From Armatimonadota bacterium (GTDB lineage Bacteria; Armatimonadota; Zipacnadia; Zipacnadales; FEN-943), in the NCBI GenBank assembly GCA_026419655.1, contig JANZZA010000566.1:1-13515 (forward strand): a stretch of DNA of 13,515 bases. The letters are read 5' to 3'. Below, piece after piece: positions 7,733-11,809 of the stretch; the stretch's first letter is position 1; each line of letters begins with the position of its first letter. Under the pieces are notes generated by a model. That model made no database searches. It saw only the letters and a list, made by a program, of their open reading frames with translations, and had not been told where the DNA came from. The position numbers and the translations under genes were made by a program.

Positions 7733-8383
7733 GTGTCGGAGCCGCTGAAAGGGTTAGACGAGATTGTAGAGCGCGTGTATGCGCATGTGGCTGCTATTGA
7801 TGCGGCCCGGGAAGAAGCCTTTCGTCTGTCGCGGGAGGTAGTGAGGGCAGCATCCACGACCATCAAGCATATGCACCGCGGCGAAGTGGAAGAGGCGAGG
7901 GCGCGGTTGGGCGAGGCCGGCGAACTGGTCGAGCAGATGCTGGCTGCGGTAGCTGATTACCCCCAACTGCGCTACGTTGGGTTCGTGGTGGACGCCGAGA
8001 AGGAATATGCTGAAGCTGCGCTCGTGCTGGCAGCGATAACAAAGGAAAAAGCGCCCGGGCCGGAAGACCTAGGCATTGACGAGATTGCTTGGCTCAACGG
8101 CCTGGCCGAGGTAGTCGGTGAGCTGCGGCGGCATATTCTCGACCTCATCCGCGGCGGCCGCGCCCGAGACGCCGAGGGCTACCTGGCTCTAATGGAGGAT
8201 ATATACCTGCACACGGTAAGCTTTGATTATCCAAATGCCATAACGGCGGGACTCCGCAGTCGCACGGACGCGGCGCGCGGGCTTGTTGAGCGTGCGCGCG
8301 GGGAACTGACCATGGCCCTCGAGCAGGATGAACTGACGAGACGGATAGCAGCACTGCGCGACGACTTGAGAAACACTAAATAA
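7733..8383 (+). CDS. Translin/TRAX-family protein, probable RNA- or DNA-binding nuclease
   Basis: The 216-residue, almost fully alpha-helical protein resembles the translin family (COG2178-like, mostly studied in eukaryotes and archaea). The end of the domain, SFDYPNAITAGLRSRTDAARGLVERARGEL, matches archaeal translins as I remember them. In human TRAX the catalytic acids sit in EYVEA and in DLTGEL. Here the equivalents are EYAEA (Glu91, Glu94) and EVVGEL (Glu126, Glu130), so all four acidic positions are kept. Translin and TRAX form octameric barrels that bind or cut single-stranded nucleic acid (C3PO). GTG 7733 is the only reasonable start, with AGGGGG 12 bases upstream. Co-transcription with the kor genes is likely from the 42-base gap. 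Activity here is inference. Confidence 0.82.
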   Translation: MSEPLKGLDEIVERVYAHVAAIDAAREEAFRLSREVVRAASTTIKHMHRGEVEEARARLGEAGELVEQMLAAVADYPQLRYVGFVVDAEKEYAEAALVLAAITKEKAPGPEDLGIDEIAWLNGLAEVVGELRRHILDLIRGGRARDAEGYLALMEDIYLHTVSFDYPNAITAGLRSRTDAARGLVERARGELTMALEQDELTRRIAALRDDLRNTK

Positions 8384-8425
8384 AGCCCTGAAGGAGGCGT
8401 GGCGGTTACTTCGGGCGGGAAGACG

Positions 8426-9445
8426 ATGCGGTTGGCCATATGGGTTGAGCGGTTGACTGCGCGTGACGCCACGGTGGTCTTGCTGGAGCTGGTGCCGGCC
8501 CTGGTGGCGCGCGGCGTCGAGGTGGCGGTGCTGGGCAGGCCGGGTTCTCTGGCCCCACTGTTTGAAGAAGCTGGCGCGCGAGTCTTCTATGTGGGACCTA
8601 GCGGTCCGACAGGTTGTTTGATAGCTCTCAGGCGTCTGCTGGAGTTCAGGCCTGATGTGGTGTGGACGCACGGGGAGAAAGTTTTGGAAGTTGCTTCGCC
8701 AGTGATGTCCCGCATTGACGCCCTCTTCATCCACCACGTGCTCTTGACCGACGCGCCGCTGCCCACGTGGCAAGGCCGCTCCCCGGACTGCTTCCTGGCC
8801 TGGTGGCTCGTGCTTGCTCACCGACTGCGGGAGCGCGGACTGAGGTGCCAGGACCTGCGGGTGCCGGTAAGAGTGCGCAGCGGTGAGCCCGATGACGACG
8901 CCTACGCCGTCCTTGTGTGCGACTATGCGCCGGAGCATCACCTGCATTTGGTTAGCATAGCGCGGCGAGCGGCAATGCATCTGACGGCCACATCCCGCCG
9001 CCCAGTAAAACTCTGCTTCGTGCGGCCGGTGAGCGACGCCAGTGAAGAGTGGCCTGGGGATGAGGCCTCGCAACTGAATGAAGGCCTGGTCAGCAGCAGG
9101 CAAGCTGACTTGAGAACGGCGCTGTTCAACCTCGCCCGGCACCACGCGGCGTTCGGCTGGGGCTATGCAGCGATGCAGATGTTTGCGGCTGGCGTGCCGG
9201 TGTACTGCGGGCATCCAGAAGGCATCGGCGTGGGGCCGCTGACGCGACACGATTTATTCCTGGGAATGACGCTGTATCCGCTTGACAGCAAGCCTCCTCC
9301 GACGACAACCGAGGAAGAGTGGCTTGCGGAAGCGGTCCGCTACACACGGCAGCAACGAGAAGCGCAACGGGCCGGCGTCGAAGAACTTCTTGGCGCTGAT
9401 GCCTGTGTGGACAAGCTCATGGTGGTGGTTCGTGGGGCGGTATAA
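8426..9445 (+). CDS. GT-B-fold glycosyltransferase-like protein
   Basis: The 339-residue protein opens like a family 4 glycosyltransferase: MRLAIWVERLTARDATVVLLELVPALVARGVEVAVLG, then LLEFRPDVVWTHG. Toward the C-terminus, FGWGYAAMQMFAAGVPVYCGHPEGIGVG resembles the GT-B donor-site segment (family FG..LEAMA.G.PVV..). The glutamate normally found in LEAMA is Gln251 here, and the first glutamate of the E-x7-E motif is not evident, so catalysis is doubtful. There is no signal peptide or clear membrane helix. Start choice is uncertain. An excellent AAGGAGG at 8391-8397 is only one base from GTG 8399, while ATG 8426 has GGA five bases upstream and gives the usual N-terminus. No function can be assigned from neighbours. 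Confidence 0.65.
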   Translation: MRLAIWVERLTARDATVVLLELVPALVARGVEVAVLGRPGSLAPLFEEAGARVFYVGPSGPTGCLIALRRLLEFRPDVVWTHGEKVLEVASPVMSRIDALFIHHVLLTDAPLPTWQGRSPDCFLAWWLVLAHRLRERGLRCQDLRVPVRVRSGEPDDDAYAVLVCDYAPEHHLHLVSIARRAAMHLTATSRRPVKLCFVRPVSDASEEWPGDEASQLNEGLVSSRQADLRTALFNLARHHAAFGWGYAAMQMFAAGVPVYCGHPEGIGVGPLTRHDLFLGMTLYPLDSKPPPTTTEEEWLAEAVRYTRQQREAQRAGVEELLGADACVDKLMVVVRGAV

Positions 9446-9745
9446 ATGAAGCGCAGTTGCTGGCCTCGACATCATTCAGCGGCCTGGAGGAACATTTCCT
9501 GCCTTTCGAAGGTGACTGTTGCCAAGGCCCACGCCAGCAGCCACAAGAAGTGAACGCAAGTAAAAAGTCGAGCGCCCAGCTCCGCACACTTTCGGTGCCT
9601 CAGCCAGGCCCAAGTGCCAGCCTTCGCAACAATCACCAGAGGTTCCCCAAGGAAGAGAGCTTTCACGCACGTTTTCGGCCCGCAAGAAGCGGCTCCAGTA
9701 TGATGCTTAGACAACGGAACAGTCCCCAGGCAAATAAAGGGAGTC
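9446..9745. other. Intergenic stretch with no feature seen
   Basis: These 300 bases after the GT-B-like gene show no convincing gene, tRNA or terminator. Open frames exist on both strands but their products look random (see rejected items). Composition is less G-rich than the genes to the left. A weak five-pair hairpin around 9490 (AGGAA-CAT-TTCCT) lacks a T-run. Confidence 0.5.
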
Positions 9746-9774
9746 TTGCGATTCGTTGGGACATATGCTATACT
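9746..9774 (+). promoter_or_regulatory. Sigma70-type promoter for dnaA
   Basis: TTGCGA (9746-9751) and TATACT (9769-9774) are separated by the ideal 17 bases. They match the -35 consensus at 4 of 6 and the -10 consensus at 5 of 6. Transcription would start near 9781 and give dnaA an untranslated leader of about 258 bases containing all the DnaA-box-like sites. It is read from the sequence only, but it is the best promoter-like pair I found in the window. Confidence 0.6.
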
Positions 9775-9798
9775 TGTCGCCGCCCCGAGAGAACGCGG

Positions 9799-9830
9799 TT
9801 TTCCACAGGTGTGGAAAGTGCTGTGGAAAC
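9799..9830. promoter_or_regulatory. DnaA-box-like cluster with inverted pair
   Basis: TTTTCCACA (9799-9807, + strand) is followed after two bases by its inverted partner (9810-9818, CTTTCCACA on the - strand). A third site lies at 9822-9830 (GTTTCCACA on the - strand). The first two form an 8-base perfect inverted repeat around GG. All share the TTTCCACA core of a DnaA box (consensus TTWTNCACA). They lie about 18-50 bases past the predicted transcription start, a sensible place for DnaA to repress its own gene. Confidence 0.65.
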
Positions 9831-9888
9831 TGAGCGGGCAGTCTGGATGCCGCATGATACCCCTCTGGGCGGAAGTTTGAGGCGTGAG

Positions 9889-9968
9889 TTATCCACAGCG
9901 GCATGTCCTGAGTAAAGATTTAGACACAGAAGTCGCACAATAGTAGCTTAGCCACAGAGTTAGCCACA
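9889..9968 (+). promoter_or_regulatory. Array of DnaA-box-like nonamers
   Basis: A perfect consensus DnaA box TTATCCACA lies at 9889-9897. It is followed in the same orientation by TTAGACACA (9920-9928), TTAGCCACA (9948-9956) and TTAGCCACA (9960-9968). The last three share T-to-G at position 4. Start-to-start spacings are 31, 28 and 12 bases. Four co-oriented nonamers within 80 bases immediately before dnaA is far more than expected by chance and suggests an initiator-binding array. Confidence 0.65.
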
Positions 9969-10038
9969 TCACAAAAGCAGCGCCCCGCCGCAACTGATAG
10001 TTTTTACTTTGCCTTGCCTGGGTCTGGGAGGGAGCGCT

Positions 10039-11418
10039 ATGAGCGACGCTGCTACCACCACTTTGAAAGACATCTGGACTCTTGCACTTCGTGACCTTCA
10101 GAGGCGTGTTAGTGCGGCTACATACGAGGGGTTTTTGAGGCAGACCACCTTGGTATCCTACGACGGATCCACGGTTGTGCTGAGGGCGCCGAATTCGTTT
10201 GCCAGGGACTGGTTGCTGCGACGGCACCTGCCGGACATTTGCGAGAGCTTATCAGCAGTTGCGGGCCGCCCGGTAGAAGTGGAACTTACGGCGGCGGTGG
10301 ACCAGCCCGCGCCCATACCGCCCCCGGCACCGTCTAGTTCGGAGGCACTTTCGTACCGCATCGGCCTTCCCTATGATGAATTCGGCGCCACACCGCTGAA
10401 CCCGAAATACACCTTCGAGCATTTCGTTGTGGCCGACTGCAACCGATTTGCTCATGCCGCCGCCGTTCAGGTGGCCAAGGCCCCCGGCCGAAGCTACAAC
10501 CCACTGTTCATTCACTCAAAGGTGGGCCTGGGCAAGACGCACCTCATGCAGGCCATCGGCCATGCCATCCGCGCCCGCTTCCCTCACGCTGAGGTCGTCT
10601 ATGTATCTGCTGAGAACTTCGTCAACCACATGATTTCCGGCATCCGCGATAACACCATTGACGCTTTCCGCGCCCGGTATCGGCGCGTGGACGTATGGCT
10701 GGTGGACGACATCCAGTTCATCGCCGCCATCGAGGGCCCGGCTTCTGAGGAAGAATTCTTCCACACCTTCAACACCCTCTATCAGACCGGCAAGCAGGTG
10801 GTCATTGCCTCGGACGCTCCGCCCCGGGCGCTGCGACTGATGAACGAGCGCCTGCGCAGCCGCCTGGAGATGGGAATAGTTGCCGACCTGCGCTGCCCGG
10901 ATGTGGAGACCAGGGTGGCTATTCTGGAAAAGAAGGCGGCGGCCGAGGGGGTCGAGTTGCCGCGGGAGATGCTGGAGCTGATTGCCAAGCGAATCGAGTC
11001 TAACATCCGCGTGCTTGAGGGCGCATTGATGAAGGTCTGTGCCCACATCTCTCTCAGCGGCCGCATTCCTTCCCTGAGCGAGCTGGAAGAACTGATTGCC
11101 GATTATTCGGCCGCCACCAGCGACCGTCGGCCGTCGGTGCGCGAAATCGTCGAGGCTGTTGGGCATCGCCTGGGCGTAGACCCTGATGACATCCTCGGGC
11201 CCAAGCGGCAGAAGGAACTGGCCTGGGCCCGGCAGGTGGCCATCTACCTTTGCCGTGAACTCACTGATAACTCGCTGGCTGCTATCGGCCAGTTCTTCGG
11301 CGGCCGCGACCACTCCACGGTCCTTCATTCTTACAACAAGGTCGCTGAGCTGCTGGCTGAGGACCAGCGGGTGCTTTTCCTCATCAACGAGCTGAAGACG
11401 TCACTGACCGCAGCATGA
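10039..11418 (+). CDS. dnaA: Chromosomal replication initiator protein DnaA
   Basis: DnaA binds DnaA boxes, oligomerises with ATP and opens oriC. The 459-residue protein has domain I (1-80, IWTLALRDLQRRVS through ARDWLLRRHLPDI), a short Pro-rich linker (88-100), AAA+ domain III from PKYTFEHFV (122) and DNA-binding domain IV (about 365-459, with GGRDHSTVLHSYNKV). Walker B is VWLVDDIQF (Asp223-Asp224), sensor I is ASD (257-259), the arginine finger lies in RLRSR (271-275), and sensor II is NIRVLEGAL. Odd points: Walker A is SKVGLGKT (160-167), where GGVGLGKT is usual, and about two residues are inserted after Walker B (AIEGPASEEEFFHTF). ATG 10039 has GGGAGGGAG upstream. It is probably controlled by its own DnaA boxes. 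Confidence 0.97.
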   Translation: MSDAATTTLKDIWTLALRDLQRRVSAATYEGFLRQTTLVSYDGSTVVLRAPNSFARDWLLRRHLPDICESLSAVAGRPVEVELTAAVDQPAPIPPPAPSSSEALSYRIGLPYDEFGATPLNPKYTFEHFVVADCNRFAHAAAVQVAKAPGRSYNPLFIHSKVGLGKTHLMQAIGHAIRARFPHAEVVYVSAENFVNHMISGIRDNTIDAFRARYRRVDVWLVDDIQFIAAIEGPASEEEFFHTFNTLYQTGKQVVIASDAPPRALRLMNERLRSRLEMGIVADLRCPDVETRVAILEKKAAAEGVELPREMLELIAKRIESNIRVLEGALMKVCAHISLSGRIPSLSELEELIADYSAATSDRRPSVREIVEAVGHRLGVDPDDILGPKRQKELAWARQVAIYLCRELTDNSLAAIGQFFGGRDHSTVLHSYNKVAELLAEDQRVLFLINELKTSLTAA

Positions 11419-11627
11419 CGCCACCCCGTGCTCCATTGGCCATGGCGGAAGTCGTCTGTCCTGCCTGGCTGCGCAGCGGGTCTGTCGAGGGCGGCGCCGG
11501 GTTTTGTCACCTCCGGGGACTAAAGCTGCGCGTCGAGTGGCCGATGAAGACAACGGAGAGTTTGCACGCAAACCAAAGTACGGACGTGGAAGACCTCCCT
11601 TGGCGCGAGGGGCTCCGGCCTAACTAA
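11415..11627 (+). CDS. Possible small protein overlapping the dnaA stop
   Basis: A 70-codon frame starts at an ATG that overlaps the dnaA TGA as ATGA, the same coupling seen between recN and korD. It ends at TAA in the loop of the intrinsic terminator. By my count about 71% of its third positions are G or C, similar to real genes here. The product has three Trp and three Cys but no motif I recognise, no signal peptide and no membrane segment. It could be a coupled small protein, or simply an open frame in a structured 3' or leader region. Confidence 0.3.
   Translation: MTPPRAPLAMAEVVCPAWLRSGSVEGGAGFCHLRGLKLRVEWPMKTTESLHANQSTDVEDLPWREGLRPN
11560..11573. promoter_or_regulatory. Palindrome GTTTGCACGCAAAC (possible operator or stem)
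   Basis: Six-base arms GTTTGC and GCAAAC flank AC. The symmetry and length suit an operator for a dimeric repressor. It lies 34 bases before the terminator and far from the only promoter-like -35 in this gap, so a role in RNA folding is equally possible. Confidence 0.3.
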
Positions 11628-11648
11628 CAGCCGGGGCCTCTTTGCTTT
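11607..11648 (+). terminator. Rho-independent terminator after dnaA
   Basis: The 5' arm GAGG-GG-CTCCGGC (11607-11619) pairs with GCCGGGG-CCTC (11630-11640), with a GG bulge and one G-U pair, around a ten-base loop. TTTGCTTT follows at once. This gives eleven pairs and a U-rich tail. It probably ends dnaA transcription. An alternative weaker helix (TCCCT 11596-11600 with AGGGG 11608-11612) would occupy part of the 5' arm, so attenuation is conceivable. Confidence 0.8.
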
Positions 11649-11809
11649 CTGCCTGCGTTGACAAGCCGCGCACTTAGGAACACGATTCGCTAGGACCAAC
11701 ACAGGCACGTGGGTGTTCTGAAAAGGATTTGAGGACGGCGGCAGTAAGCAGCCTGTGTCAGGTGCAGTAGTCTGGGCGATGGCGAGGTGCGACCGCAGTG
11801 TTGTTCTTA

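Larger units (their letters stand above)
9799..10010. other. Possible oriC / dnaA control region
   Basis: Seven DnaA-box-like sites, a short AT-rich run (9997-10010, TAGTTTTTACTTT) and a TAGTAG at 9941-9946, reminiscent of DnaA-trio elements, lie together just before dnaA. These are features of a bacterial chromosomal origin. Evidence against oriC is that no long AT-rich unwinding element is visible, dnaN does not follow, and the G/C bias changes in the wrong direction for an origin. It may be only an autoregulatory region. Confidence 0.45.
11419..11809. other. dnaA-to-ABC-exporter gap
   Basis: The 391 bases hold the possible 70-codon frame, a GTTTGCACGCAAAC palindrome and a strong terminator, all listed separately. 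After the terminator, TTGACA at 11658-11663 looks like a -35 element but has no good -10 at 16-18 bases. A small hairpin (GCA-G-CCTG around TGT, 11750-11767) lies closer to the exporter gene and has no T-run. I recognise no tRNA, riboswitch or other RNA family. Confidence 0.5.

Noticed and set aside
8399..8425. GTG 8399 as the start of the GT-B-like protein
   Set aside because: The AAGGAGG is one base away, too close for initiation, and ATG 8426 gives the standard GT-B N-terminus. I keep it as an alternative.
8189..9250. 353-codon frame on the - strand opposite the translin and GT-B-like genes
   Set aside because: The product is rich in His, Arg and Gln with no domain, typical of antisense reading of G+C-rich codons. 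It spans two genes on the other strand.
9472..9855. 127-codon frame on the - strand in the same region
   Set aside because: No recognisable motif, overlaps the promoter and box cluster, and coding-like periodicity is absent by eye.
9457..9915. 152-codon frame on the + strand in the dnaA upstream region
   Set aside because: The product shows no family signature and its composition looks random. It runs through the promoter and DnaA-box cluster and has no ribosome site.
11658..11690. TTGACA -35 element before the ABC exporter
   Set aside because: No -10 element better than 3 of 6 at 16-18 bases. It may be part of a weak or alternative promoter but cannot be supported.
11741..11767. Signal-recognition-particle RNA-like words (AAGCAGCC and GTCAGGT)
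   Set aside because: Both words occur in bacterial SRP RNA, but here they are in the reverse order and the GGAAG tetraloop between them is absent.
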